A DNA stretch of 64,000 bases from NCBI GenBank assembly GCA_027533385.1, contig JAPZUE010000012.1, positions 62,001 through 126,000 on the forward strand, read 5' to 3'. The translations under genes were made by a program, and so were the position numbers. The DNA comes from Rhizobium sp. (GTDB lineage Bacteria > Pseudomonadota > Alphaproteobacteria > Rhizobiales > Rhizobiaceae). The notes under the pieces were generated by a model. That model was given only the letters and a program-made list of their open reading frames with translations, was not told the DNA's origin and did not search any database. Position 1 is the first letter of the stretch; each line of letters begins with the position of its first letter. Positions 51,019-60,085 of the stretch are shown piece by piece.

Positions 51019-53202
51019 TCAGGCCCTGAGCTGGGCCAGACTGAACAAGAGATCGGCGGAAATACTGCCGGTTCCACCGCTGAGAATGGTGGCCGCAGAG
51101 GAGCTCGCGACACTGTTTTCGGTGTCGTACATGGCGGTATAGCGCTGCAGGAACCGTTCGAGCTTTTCCGGATCCTGCAGGTCGGCGAGATCCATATTGT
51201 CATTGATGATGCGGGCCTGCTGGTCGACATCCATATTGGAGAATTCGTCCGAATAGCCGAAGGTCGTGCGGAACACGGCCATGAGAGCGTCGTCGGCAAT
51301 GAGGCCATAGGCATCGGTAACGGTGGGTGCCGTGCGCTGGAAGTAGAGCGCCAGACGGACCGCCTCGTTGCTCGCGCCCTCCGCTTCCTCGAGCGTCTGA
51401 CGCAGATACTTGTTGACGGTTTCCATCGTCTCGCCGCGCTGCTGGATCGTGCCGATCGTCTCGCGGGTGAGATTGCCGTTAGCATCGAAGTTGAAGGAGG
51501 CGACCAGCTCGGCCCAACGGTTATCGGTCTGCTGATTGACGAAGCTCTTGGGGTCGGCAAGATCCGAGCGGAAGGCCTGTTTGAGGAAGTCGTCGGTCAC
51601 CTCTTCCGGATCGAGCCCGAAGGCGCCGATGACGACGTCGAGAACCTCACGATCGGCCAGCAATTCGCTCACCGTGCCGATCGACTGGATCTTCTCCTGA
51701 TAGGTTTCTGCCTTCTTCGTCGCCGCTTCCTGGGTCGAGGTCCTTTCCGAACCTTCGAGGAAACGCACCTGGTTGATCACATATTGCTTGGCGATCATCG
51801 TTGCGGTCAGCGTGTTGTGCGGCGCGAGCGGCACGCCGGCATTACCATCGCTGTCGAAGTTGAAGAGCTTCGACATCTCGATCAGGCGGCTGTCCTTCGA
51901 CTTGTTGGCATAGCTGTTCGGATCGGTGAAATCGCTGGTCAGGGCGCGCTTCAGTTCGCGGGTGGAGAATTCGTCCTCTTCGAAGCCGAAGGTCCGCTGG
52001 AGCACAAGCCGCATCGTGGTATCGGCCAGCAGGTCGTCGACATTCTCGACTTCGATCATCCTCGTCTTGAAGAGGTTGATCAGGTCCGTCTTCTGTTCTT
52101 CGTCGGCATCGTCGTAAAAGGTGGCGAATCCGGAATGGGTCGAAGCCAGCTGGGTCGATCCCTGCGCCGTCATCCCGGCTTCAACCGAGCCATCGCTGGC
52201 GAAATTGAACTTGCCGGCCAGCGTTACCCACTTGTCTCCACCATTCGTCGCGGCATAACTCGACGGATCGGAAGTGTCGCTGGTCACGATCAGCTTGAAG
52301 GTGGATGCGCCCATGGAGCCGAGCTCGAAGGCGGTCTTGACGTAGTTGAACAGACGCTCGTCGCGGGTCAGTTCGTCGACGCTGGTAATCGTGGCGATCT
52401 TGGACTCGTAATAGGCGCGCTCGCGCTGGCGGTAATAGTCGGTGACATAGGTCTGCTCTTCCTCGACATAGAGCGAGACCGTCGCCTCCTTCTGTGCGGT
52501 CGTCTGGGCGGTGGTGCCGGACAGTGTGCCATCCGCATTGAAATCAAAGGCCTGGGCGAGCCTCAGGAAGTTTGCCGCATTGGCCGAACCATTGGCGACC
52601 AGCTGGTTCACATAGCTGTTCGGGTCTGACGTGTCGCTGGTCAGCACCTTGGTCAGATGATCCTTGGTGTAAAAATTGCCGTCGATGCCATAGGCGTCGA
52701 AAACGAATTCCATCAGCCGGCTGTTGTTCACCAGACCGCTGACATTGGTCACCTTGTCGATGACGGCTTCGTAATAGAAGGCTTCCGCCTCGAGCGCGTC
52801 ACTCTCGCCGGCAAGCGAGGCTTCGTATTTGTCCAGAAGTTCGGTCTGTTGCGCGTCGGTCTGAAGATCGGTCTTTTGGGCGGAGAACTGGAACGAGGCG
52901 GCGAAGTTGCGGTAGCGCTCGTCGGTCAACAGGTTGGCGAAGCTCTTCTCATCGGAAAGGTCGCTTTCCAGGACCTTTCTCATGAAGGCCTTTGCATAGG
53001 TCATCTCTTCGAGACCATGGGCCTTCATCGCATAGGAATAGAGCTGGTAGTCGTCGAGAAATTCATCGACGGTGGAAACCTTGCCGATGTTCTCCTTGAA
53101 ATACTCCGTCTGCCGCGTGACGATCGGATCAGACGCCGTGCGGTTGAGGCTCGCCTTGATGTCACGATTGACGAGATTGTAACTCAGATAGGTCGAGACC
53201 AT
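51019..53202 (-). CDS. DUF1217 repeat protein, probably flagellum-associated
   Basis: 727 residues from the ATG at 53202 (AGGA upstream). No signal peptide. Five repeats of about 140 residues each end with the DUF1217 block (D-x-SDP-x-SYxN...W/RxxxL-x-FNFDADG): near LESDLSDEKSF, LTSDTSDPNSY, VTSDTSDPSSY, LTSDFTDPNSY and FRSDLADPKSF. Smaller DUF1217 proteins occur in rhizobial flagellar clusters; a role in flagellar export or assembly is inferred only from that. No flagellar gene is nearby here. Confidence 0.85.
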   Translation of the reverse strand: MVSTYLSYNLVNRDIKASLNRTASDPIVTRQTEYFKENIGKVSTVDEFLDDYQLYSYAMKAHGLEEMTYAKAFMRKVLESDLSDEKSFANLLTDERYRNFAASFQFSAQKTDLQTDAQQTELLDKYEASLAGESDALEAEAFYYEAVIDKVTNVSGLVNNSRLMEFVFDAYGIDGNFYTKDHLTKVLTSDTSDPNSYVNQLVANGSANAANFLRLAQAFDFNADGTLSGTTAQTTAQKEATVSLYVEEEQTYVTDYYRQRERAYYESKIATITSVDELTRDERLFNYVKTAFELGSMGASTFKLIVTSDTSDPSSYAATNGGDKWVTLAGKFNFASDGSVEAGMTAQGSTQLASTHSGFATFYDDADEEQKTDLINLFKTRMIEVENVDDLLADTTMRLVLQRTFGFEEDEFSTRELKRALTSDFTDPNSYANKSKDSRLIEMSKLFNFDSDGNAGVPLAPHNTLTATMIAKQYVINQVRFLEGSERTSTQEAATKKAETYQEKIQSIGTVSELLADREVLDVVIGAFGLDPEEVTDDFLKQAFRSDLADPKSFVNQQTDNRWAELVASFNFDANGNLTRETIGTIQQRGETMETVNKYLRQTLEEAEGASNEAVRLALYFQRTAPTVTDAYGLIADDALMAVFRTTFGYSDEFSNMDVDQQARIINDNMDLADLQDPEKLERFLQRYTAMYDTENSVASSSAATILSGGTGSISADLLFSLAQLRA

Positions 53203-53548
53203 CAGAAATTCCTGCAGAACGGATCGCGCGCGAATCACAGTATGACGCACAATCCTTGCCTTAAGCTTTATGAAATCGTGAAGAAGCGGACTGTTCGTCC
53301 GGAGCCTCGGGGCATGGCGGGCACCTCGTGAACCGCTTGACGTTCCAGGGTGGAACAGAAGCGCCGCGACTTTCACTTTTTCGAAACCGTGAGCGGTACG
53401 ACAAAACTAACCATTTGACCGCGCAAGGTTTTCTTTACCGCATCTTTTAAGCTGTCTCCAACAGCGGCTGGCTATGTTGCCCCTACAGAGGACGAAAAGT
53501 CCCGAACAGACGAGCACATGACGCGCTCTCGGGTAAAACAAGGGTAGC
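53203..53548. other. Gene-free divergent promoter region
   Basis: About 345 bases between the DUF1217 and DUF6101 genes. AAGGGTAGC just before 53549 is the ribosome site of the latter. I see no repeat, operator or RNA gene here. Confidence 0.4.
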
Positions 53549-54121
53549 ATGAAGATGACGAACACGGTTATGAAGCCAGCCTGGGCCGGCGCCACTCTGC
53601 GTCTGGACCCCTCGCGGTTCCCCCAGCAGGTTACATATGCGCTGCGCGGTGCGCTGGGCGACGTCACGATCACCATTGACGAGCGCGGCGCCGTTCTGCG
53701 CAAGATCCTTCCCGGCAGCGGCCTGCCGCTTTCCTTCGCCCTTCCGGCCCGCGCCTTCAAGGGCGTTGCCGCCCGCGCCATCGACCATGGCGACGGCGAG
53801 GTCACCGTGACGCTCGAACTGCATCACGAAGATCCGGATCTCTGCATTCCGCTGCTCGTCGCGCACGACCTTTGCGACATCGCCGCCGACTGGCGCGGCT
53901 GGGCGGACGCCTTCCGCATTCCGATGCTGATGGTGGAAGCCGATGGCGTTGCCCGCCCACTCGAGGAGCATCTGGGCGAAGTTCGCACCAAGGAGACGCA
54001 GCCGCGTCGCCGCCACTCCTATTTCGCCGAGCGCCGCCCCCGCTTCCTCGTGCGCCGCACGACCGGCAAGCTCGGTGTAACCATGAAGATTTCCGGAAAG
54101 GAAATCATCGCACGCAACTGA
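53549..54121 (+). CDS. DUF6101 family protein
   Basis: 190 residues, soluble, no signal peptide. Beta-rich N-terminal half (AGATLRLDPSRFPQQVTY, DVTITIDERGAVLRK) and a basic C-terminus (RRRHSYFAERRPRFLVRRTTG). It matches proteins annotated DUF6101 next to ubiA in rhizobia; function unknown. Convergent with ubiA, terminator between. Confidence 0.75.
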   Translation: MKMTNTVMKPAWAGATLRLDPSRFPQQVTYALRGALGDVTITIDERGAVLRKILPGSGLPLSFALPARAFKGVAARAIDHGDGEVTVTLELHHEDPDLCIPLLVAHDLCDIAADWRGWADAFRIPMLMVEADGVARPLEEHLGEVRTKETQPRRRHSYFAERRPRFLVRRTTGKLGVTMKISGKEIIARN

Positions 54122-54146
54122 TTTCGTCCCAGGACTGAACAGGGAC

Positions 54147-54177
54147 AAGGCCCGGAAGGCGACTTCCGGGCCTTTTT
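54147..54177 (+). terminator. Rho-independent terminator after DUF6101 gene
   Basis: Perfect 12-bp stem AAGGCCCGGAAG / CTTCCGGGCCTT, GCGA tetraloop, then TTT. Confidence 0.92.
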
Positions 54178-54254
54178 CCGTGCGGCTCTGCCGCTCTCGC
54201 CCGTTTCAGATCAGGACAGATCCGAAGGCTTCGTTAGAGCGGGTTGAAGGAGCC

Positions 54255-55208
54255 TCAGGAGAAGGGGATCGCGATCACCAGGCCGAGGAAGAGGATCAGG
54301 CCGACACGGTTGTTCAACTTGAAAAGGGCGAGGCATTGCGCGCCATCGTCGATATCGAGCACCTTGATCTGCCAGGCAAAGAGGCCGGCGGCAATCAACA
54401 GACCGATGATTGCCGGGAAGGCTGCACCGGCCGCGAGGAAGGCCGAGAGCAAGAGCACGAGCGTCAGGCCGTAGAGCCCGGTCAGCCAGATCTTGGTGTC
54501 GCGGTCGAAGAGGCGCGCGGTGGAGCGCACGCCGACCAGGGCATCGTCCTCGCGGTCCTGATGGGCGTAGATCGTGTCATAACCGATCGTCCAGGCGACG
54601 GCGCCGACATAGAGCAGGACCGCTGCAAGCGACAGATTGCCGTGCAGGCCCGCCCAGCCCATCAACCCTCCCCAGGAGAAGGCAAGCCCGAGGAAGAATT
54701 GCGGCCAGTCCGTAAACCGCTTGGCGAAGGGATAGATCGCGACAACGGCGAGCGAGAGAATGCCGAGCACGATCGAGAAGGTGTTGAAGCAAAGCAGCAC
54801 GGCAAGCCCGACGAGCGACTGGACAACCATGAAGATCTTGGCATCGCGACGACTGATGCGCCCCGACGGCAAGGGCCGCGAGCGGGTGCGGGCCACCTGA
54901 TTGTCGATGTCGTGGTCAACGAGATCGTTATAGGTGCAGCCAGCGCCGCGCATGGCGACCGAGCCGATGAAGAACAGCACAAGGTGGAAGACGAAGAGCG
55001 AGAGGCTCAGCCTGTCTTCGGCGGCAAGCGCATTGGCCGCGAGCGCCGAGGACCAGAAACAGGGCCACATCAGCAGCTGCCAGCCGATCGGGCGATCCCA
55101 GCGGGCCAGCTGGGCATGCGGCCAGAGCCATCGCGGCAGGACGCGATAGACGAAGTTGTCGGAGGGCGCGTCGATGACGCGATCGATGTTCGGCTCGGTG
55201 GTGCTCAT
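54255..55208 (-). CDS. ubiA: 4-hydroxybenzoate polyprenyltransferase
   Basis: 317 residues from the ATG at 55208. An eight- or nine-helix UbiA prenyltransferase with the two Mg-diphosphate motifs NDLVDHDID (94-102) and DTIYAHQDREDD (211-222). It attaches the polyprenyl chain to 4-hydroxybenzoate in ubiquinone synthesis, at the inner membrane. Single gene. Confidence 0.97.
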   Translation of the reverse strand: MSTTEPNIDRVIDAPSDNFVYRVLPRWLWPHAQLARWDRPIGWQLLMWPCFWSSALAANALAAEDRLSLSLFVFHLVLFFIGSVAMRGAGCTYNDLVDHDIDNQVARTRSRPLPSGRISRRDAKIFMVVQSLVGLAVLLCFNTFSIVLGILSLAVVAIYPFAKRFTDWPQFFLGLAFSWGGLMGWAGLHGNLSLAAVLLYVGAVAWTIGYDTIYAHQDREDDALVGVRSTARLFDRDTKIWLTGLYGLTLVLLLSAFLAAGAAFPAIIGLLIAAGLFAWQIKVLDIDDGAQCLALFKLNNRVGLILFLGLVIAIPFS

Positions 55209-55289
55209 GGGCAAACTGATAGAGCATGGGCGGTTCCAAGAAAACCGCCCGCTTCCGTTCGCCCGTCAAAATCGGCTGCGGCCTTTTCG

Positions 55290-56087
55290 TCAGTCGAAGC
55301 TGACGCCGAACTTGTAGCTGGCGGAGACGCCGAACAGCAGCTGGTTTTCGCTACCCTTCTGGCGCACCAGGCTCGAATCGGCTGCGGGACCTGCCAGCCG
55401 CTTGTATTCGGTGAAGGCGCTCATGGTGATCTTGTCGGTGGCGTTCCAAGTGATCGCGCCGCCTGCACCATAGGAGGTCACGCCACCATCCGGATTGTAC
55501 TGGCTGAGGCCCGATGCTGCGGATTCGGCTGCGTCCACGCCGTAGTAGGTATTGGTGTAGCCGCTCGTGGCGAAGGTCAGGCGGGGACCAGCCGAGATGC
55601 GCAGGTCGGGGGCGATGTCGGTGAAGGCATCAACCGCGACATCGGCGACGAGGCCGTCATGGGCGCGGATGCCCTGACGGACTTCGGCGCGGGCGCGCAT
55701 CCAGTCGGTGACATAGACATCGGCAAAGCCGCCGAGCTCGCCGCCCCATTTGACTTCGGACAGGCCGCGCAAAGCGTCATCCGTGCCGGCATCGCGCGCT
55801 GGTACGAACTTGCCGACGACGCCGGCACGCAGCACATCGGTGTCATAGATCGCAAAGGAGGGGTTGTCGTTGCGCGACGAGAAGCGCGGAGCGCCGCCAC
55901 GACCGACCGAGATGATCGGCGAGAAGAACAGCTTGTTGTCCTTGGACCCTTCGAAGGTCGGCGCCGAGATGCCGGAGCCGCCGAGGGTCACATACCAGTT
56001 GCCGGAGAAGAAGCCATCGGCCAGGGCAGGAGAAGACGAGACCGCGAAAGACGCGGTCAGCAAAGCGGCAATCCGTAGCTTGTTCAT
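55290..56087 (-). CDS. MipA/OmpV family outer-membrane protein
   Basis: 265 residues from the ATG at 56087. Signal peptide (LRIAALLTASFAVSSSPALA). The mature chain is a run of amphipathic beta strands of a small barrel (WYVTLGGSGISAPTFEGS at the start, LLFGVSASYKFGVSFD at the end, with a C-terminal aromatic-rich strand). MipA/OmpV proteins are outer-membrane porin-like or murein-scaffolding proteins. Confidence 0.88.
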   Translation of the reverse strand: MNKLRIAALLTASFAVSSSPALADGFFSGNWYVTLGGSGISAPTFEGSKDNKLFFSPIISVGRGGAPRFSSRNDNPSFAIYDTDVLRAGVVGKFVPARDAGTDDALRGLSEVKWGGELGGFADVYVTDWMRARAEVRQGIRAHDGLVADVAVDAFTDIAPDLRISAGPRLTFATSGYTNTYYGVDAAESAASGLSQYNPDGGVTSYGAGGAITWNATDKITMSAFTEYKRLAGPAADSSLVRQKGSENQLLFGVSASYKFGVSFD

Positions 56088-56392
56088 GAAGACCCCCAAA
56101 CGAACGCAGAACAAAGGACCCGCAGGCCGCGAGATCGTCTTTGTTCAATATTTCAGGAATCTGTTACGGGACCTTTAACCAAACGGATCGCCTGGCCTGT
56201 CTCGACTGCGGGCGCCGACGATCAGTCCGATTGATCGTTCCATCAGTCAAACTTCTGTATTCACGGCAAAATCGCCCGGGTTTTCAAGGCGCGGGCATCT
56301 TGGCTGCGGATTTGCGTCACGGAGACTTGTTTCGCCTTGACCTGACAGCCGCAGGCGACTTTCCTGCAGTGCAACGAGAACAGGAGATCCTC
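56088..56392. other. Divergent promoter region
   Basis: About 305 bases between the MipA/OmpV gene and the aminotransferase gene. The minus-strand side is AT-rich near 56140-56180; no site or hairpin can be named with confidence. Confidence 0.4.
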
Positions 56393-57280
56393 ATGGCCGT
56401 CGACACATCTGCCCGCACCCCCACCTTCACCTATGTCGACGGCGAGTGGTTTGCCGGCAATCCGCCGCTGATCGGACCAGTGTCGCATGCGATGTGGCTG
56501 GGCTCGACGGTGTTTGACGGGGCGCGCTGGTTTGACGGCATCGCGCCGGATCTCGACCTGCATTGCCAGCGTGTCAACCGCTCGGCCGAAAACATGGGCA
56601 TGAAAGCCGTGATGCCGGCCGAGGAGATCGAGCGGCTCGCCTGGGAGGGGATCGCCAAGTTCGACGGAAAGACGGCGATCTACATCAAGCCGATGTATTG
56701 GGCAGAACATGGCCAGATGGGCTCGGTCGTCGCAGCCGACCCCGAATCGACCCGGTTTGCGCTGTGCCTGTTCGAGGCGCCGATGCACACCGCCAAGCCG
56801 TCGTCGCTGACGCTCTCGCCCTTCCGCCGCCCGACGCCGGAATGTGCGATGACCGACGCCAAGACCGGCAGCCTTTATCCGAATTCCGGACGCATGATCA
56901 TCGATGCGCGCAAACGCGGTTTTGACAATGCGCTGGTGCGCGACATGAACGGCAATGTGGTGGAGACCGCGTCCTCCAACGTCTTCATGGTCAAGGACGG
57001 GATCGTCTACACCCCGGCTGCCAACCGCACCTTCCTTGCCGGGATCACCCGTGCCCGCGTCATGGGGCTGCTGCGCGAGGCAGGTTTCGAGGTGCGCGAG
57101 GCGACGCTGTCGGTCGAAGACTTCATGAATGCCGACGAGATCTTCCAGACCGGCAATTATTCCAAGGTCGTGCCGGTGACGCGCCTGGATGACGCGCAGT
57201 TCCAGGAAGGTCCTGTCACCCGCAAGGCGCTGGACCTTTACATGGACTGGGCAAAGTCGACGGCCGGCACGGACGGCTGA
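56393..57280 (+). CDS. Branched-chain amino acid aminotransferase family (class IV)
   Basis: 295 residues from the ATG at 56393 with CAGGAG upstream. Fold type IV PLP enzyme: WLGSTVFDGARWFDG near the N-terminus, the Schiff-base lysine K157 in TDAKTGSLYPNSGR, and ETASSNVFMVKDG plus GITRARVM. It interconverts branched-chain amino acids and 2-oxo acids; D-amino-acid or aminodeoxychorismate branches of the family are less likely. Annotated ilvE-like. Confidence 0.88.
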   Translation: MAVDTSARTPTFTYVDGEWFAGNPPLIGPVSHAMWLGSTVFDGARWFDGIAPDLDLHCQRVNRSAENMGMKAVMPAEEIERLAWEGIAKFDGKTAIYIKPMYWAEHGQMGSVVAADPESTRFALCLFEAPMHTAKPSSLTLSPFRRPTPECAMTDAKTGSLYPNSGRMIIDARKRGFDNALVRDMNGNVVETASSNVFMVKDGIVYTPAANRTFLAGITRARVMGLLREAGFEVREATLSVEDFMNADEIFQTGNYSKVVPVTRLDDAQFQEGPVTRKALDLYMDWAKSTAGTDG

Positions 57281-57366
57281 TCTCCGGTCGGCGGCGCTTG
57301 ATCACGCTCAGCCGCCTCTCTATCTCTCGGTGATATCAGCTGTTCCATTTCCCGGAAGGAAATCCC

Positions 57367-59475
57367 TTGTCCGTCTTCAAGAACCTGCCCTCCCCGCCCG
57401 CTGCCACCAAGAAGCCCGTCACGGACACCCGCCACGGGATTGTCAGGACGGATGATTATGCCTGGCTGCGCGCCGACAACTGGCAGGCGATGTTCAAGGA
57501 TACCTCCATCCTCGATCCGGAAATCCGCGGATATCTGGAGGCCGAGAATGGCTATATGGAAGCGGCGATGGCCGACACGAAAGAGCTGCAGGGCCAGCTC
57601 TTTGCCGAGATGAAGGGGCGCATCAAGGAAGACGATTCGTCGATCCCGATGAAGGACGGCCCGTTTGCCTATGGTTCGGCCTTCGTCACCGGCGGCGAGC
57701 AGCCGCGCTATTTCCGCATCCCGCGCGACGGCAATCCGAAGGACGAGTCGATCCGCGAGCTGCTGCTCGACGGCGACAAGGAGGCAACGGGGAAGGACTA
57801 TTTCCGCCTGTCCGGCATCGATCATTCGACAGACCACGCCTTCGGTATCTGGGGTTATGACGACAAGGGGTCGGAATATTACACGCTGCGGATCCGCGAT
57901 CTCGCCACCAAGCAGGATCTCGATGATGTGCTCGAAAACACCGCCGGCGGCGGGGTCTGGGCGCCGGATGGCAAGAGCTTCTTCTATACGCTGCAGGACG
58001 AGAACCACCGTCCATCCAAGGTCTTCCACCATATCGTCGGTCAGCCGCAGTCGTCCGACCGGCTCGTCTACGAGGAGAAGGACCCCGGCTTCTTCATGGG
58101 CGTCGGCGACTCGCTGCTCGACGATTTCATCTTCATCGACATCCACGACCACGAGACCTCGGAATATCGCCTGCTTTCGACCAAGGACCTGACGGCGGAG
58201 CCGATGCTGGTCGCCGAGCGCGAGGAGGGTGTCGAGTATTCGATGACGGAAGGCGGCGATGTCTTCTACATCCTGACCAATGCCGACGGTGCGAAGGACT
58301 TCAAGATCGTCGAGGCGCCTGTCACCGCACCAGGCAAGGCGAACTGGAAAGAAGTGGTGCCGCACGAGCCGGGCCGGCTGATCCTCAACCATATGGCGTT
58401 TGCCCGCCATCTGGTCTGGCTGGAGCGCCGTGAAGGCCTGCCGGTCATCATGATCCGCGACCGCAAGTCGGGCGAAGAGCATTCGATCGCTTTTGCCGAG
58501 GAAGCCTATTCGCTGGGGCTGCAGGGGGCTGCCGAATACGAGACCGACGTCATCCGCTTCTCCTATTCGTCGATGACGACGCCGAGCCAGCTCTTCGACT
58601 ACAACATGGCGACGCGCGAGCGCATACTTCTGAAGACGCAGGAAGTGCCGTCAGGCCATAACCCGGGGGACTATGTCACCCGCCGGGTGTTTGCCGAAGC
58701 GCATGACGGCGAGAAGGTGCCGGTCACCCTGCTCTATCGCCGCGACACGAAGCTCGACGGCTCGGCGCCCTGCCTTCTCTATGGCTACGGCGCCTATGGC
58801 ATCACCATTCCGGCCGGCTTCAACACCAATTGCCTGTCGCTCGCCGATCGCGGCTTCGTCTATGCGATTGCCCATATCCGCGGCGGCAAGGACAAGGGTT
58901 TCTCCTGGTACGAAGACGGCAAGATGGAAAAGAAGGTCAACACCTTCAAGGACTTCATCTCGGCAGCCGACCACCTGGTGAGGCAAGGCTTCACCGCCTA
59001 CGACCGGATCATCGCCGAAGGCGGCTCTGCCGGCGGCATGCTGATGGGGGCGGTTGCCAATATGGCGCCGGAGAAATTCGCCGGCATCATCGCCGCCGTG
59101 CCCTTCGTTGACGTGCTCAACACCATGCTCGACGACACGCTGCCGCTCACCCCGCCGGAATGGCCGGAATGGGGCAATCCGATCGAGTCGGAAGAGGAAT
59201 ATCGCTGGATCGCGGCCTATAGCCCCTACGACAATGTTGAGAAGAAGCCTTACCCGCCGATCATCGCGCTATCTGGCCTCACCGATCCACGCGTGACCTA
59301 TTGGGAGCCGACCAAGTGGATCGCGCGGCTGCGCGCCACGGCCCCGGAGGCTGGACCGTTCCTGCTCAAGACCAACATGGCCGCCGGTCATGGCGGGAAG
59401 TCGGGACGTTTCCAGCGGCTGGAGGAGATCGCGTTCGAATATGCCTATGCGATCAAGGTGGCGGGCAAGATGTGA
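57367..59475 (+). CDS. S9 family oligopeptidase (oligopeptidase B / prolyl oligopeptidase type)
   Basis: 702 residues from a TTG at 57367 that has AAGGAAA upstream. An N-terminal seven-bladed propeller is followed by an alpha/beta hydrolase domain with the triad S554 (EGGSAGGML), D640 (LTDPRV) and H675 (AGHGGKSG). Cytoplasmic, as no signal peptide is seen. It cleaves short peptides; the sequence fits oligopeptidase B (PtrB) better than prolyl oligopeptidase. Confidence 0.93.
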   Translation: MSVFKNLPSPPAATKKPVTDTRHGIVRTDDYAWLRADNWQAMFKDTSILDPEIRGYLEAENGYMEAAMADTKELQGQLFAEMKGRIKEDDSSIPMKDGPFAYGSAFVTGGEQPRYFRIPRDGNPKDESIRELLLDGDKEATGKDYFRLSGIDHSTDHAFGIWGYDDKGSEYYTLRIRDLATKQDLDDVLENTAGGGVWAPDGKSFFYTLQDENHRPSKVFHHIVGQPQSSDRLVYEEKDPGFFMGVGDSLLDDFIFIDIHDHETSEYRLLSTKDLTAEPMLVAEREEGVEYSMTEGGDVFYILTNADGAKDFKIVEAPVTAPGKANWKEVVPHEPGRLILNHMAFARHLVWLERREGLPVIMIRDRKSGEEHSIAFAEEAYSLGLQGAAEYETDVIRFSYSSMTTPSQLFDYNMATRERILLKTQEVPSGHNPGDYVTRRVFAEAHDGEKVPVTLLYRRDTKLDGSAPCLLYGYGAYGITIPAGFNTNCLSLADRGFVYAIAHIRGGKDKGFSWYEDGKMEKKVNTFKDFISAADHLVRQGFTAYDRIIAEGGSAGGMLMGAVANMAPEKFAGIIAAVPFVDVLNTMLDDTLPLTPPEWPEWGNPIESEEEYRWIAAYSPYDNVEKKPYPPIIALSGLTDPRVTYWEPTKWIARLRATAPEAGPFLLKTNMAAGHGGKSGRFQRLEEIAFEYAYAIKVAGKM

Positions 59476-59659
59476 GGGCGTGACGCCGGTCACATTCTGT
59501 AAGCATTGATGGGTGTGTTTTGGGCATTGTTTCGGCGATGCCTGAAACAGCCGTGCTCTGAAGCCGTGATTCGGCGCGCGTACTTTCAGACGCCTCGTTT
59601 CGCAAGGGCCAATCATCATAATGCAACGCGACACGCAAGCTTCGCGCAAGGTTGAATGG

Positions 59660-59674
59660 TTAACAAAAGGTTAA
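59660..59674 (+). promoter_or_regulatory. Full CtrA-binding site
   Basis: TTAACAAAAGGTTAA matches TTAA-N7-TTAA exactly, ending 22 bases before the ATG of the next gene. It has the same internal form as the minC site (TTAACAAA-GGTTAA). Confidence 0.75.
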
Positions 59675-59696
59675 TTCATCAACCGAGGTGTCCGCC

Positions 59697-60014
59697 ATGA
59701 GGATCGAAAGCGGCCTGAGCAGCTACTCCTATCAAAACCGCTACGTGCCCAGCACTGTCGGCGGAGAGGATGCTGCACCCGAAACGGCAAACACCAACAC
59801 GCCCCGCTCAAGTGGCGCCAGCACCTTTTCCAGCACGCTCCTGTCCAACCAGCTTGCTTCGGCATTGTGGACCGTCGAAGGATCGCGCAAGGCGGTCGTG
59901 GATATTGGCAACCGTCCTGTGAATGACGCCGGCGAAGACAGCCCGCGGCTGCAGATGGTCGAAGCGGCTTACCGCGAATACGAGATCCCTCCCTCGCCCT
60001 ATCAGGAATTCTGA
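59697..60014 (+). CDS. Small protein of unknown function under a CtrA box
   Basis: 105 residues from the ATG at 59697 (GAGGTG 6 bases upstream; a GTG at 59688 is the other option). No signal peptide or TM. Tyr/Ser-rich N-terminus (RIESGLSSYSYQNRYVPS), an acidic Thr/Asn linker, and a helical C-terminus (LQMVEAAYREYEIPPSPYQEF). I do not recognise a family. The CtrA site suggests cell-cycle or motility regulation. Confidence 0.7.
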   Translation: MRIESGLSSYSYQNRYVPSTVGGEDAAPETANTNTPRSSGASTFSSTLLSNQLASALWTVEGSRKAVVDIGNRPVNDAGEDSPRLQMVEAAYREYEIPPSPYQEF

Positions 60015-60030
60015 TCCGACGATGCGGTCA

Positions 60031-60068
60031 AGAAGACCGGCCGGCATGATGCCTGGCCGGCCTTCTTG
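60031..60068. terminator. Bidirectional terminator
   Basis: Two-part stem AAGAAG + CCGGCC pairing with GGCCGG + CTTCTT around a 12-base loop, between the small CtrA-box gene and the convergent cation transporter gene. Confidence 0.85.
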
Positions 60069-60085
60069 CGTTTGTCTGCCTTTCA

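Noticed and set aside
54180-56078. A 632-residue plus-strand frame across ubiA and the MipA/OmpV gene
   Set aside because: It spans two convincing minus-strand genes and their intergenic region and shows no protein family features.
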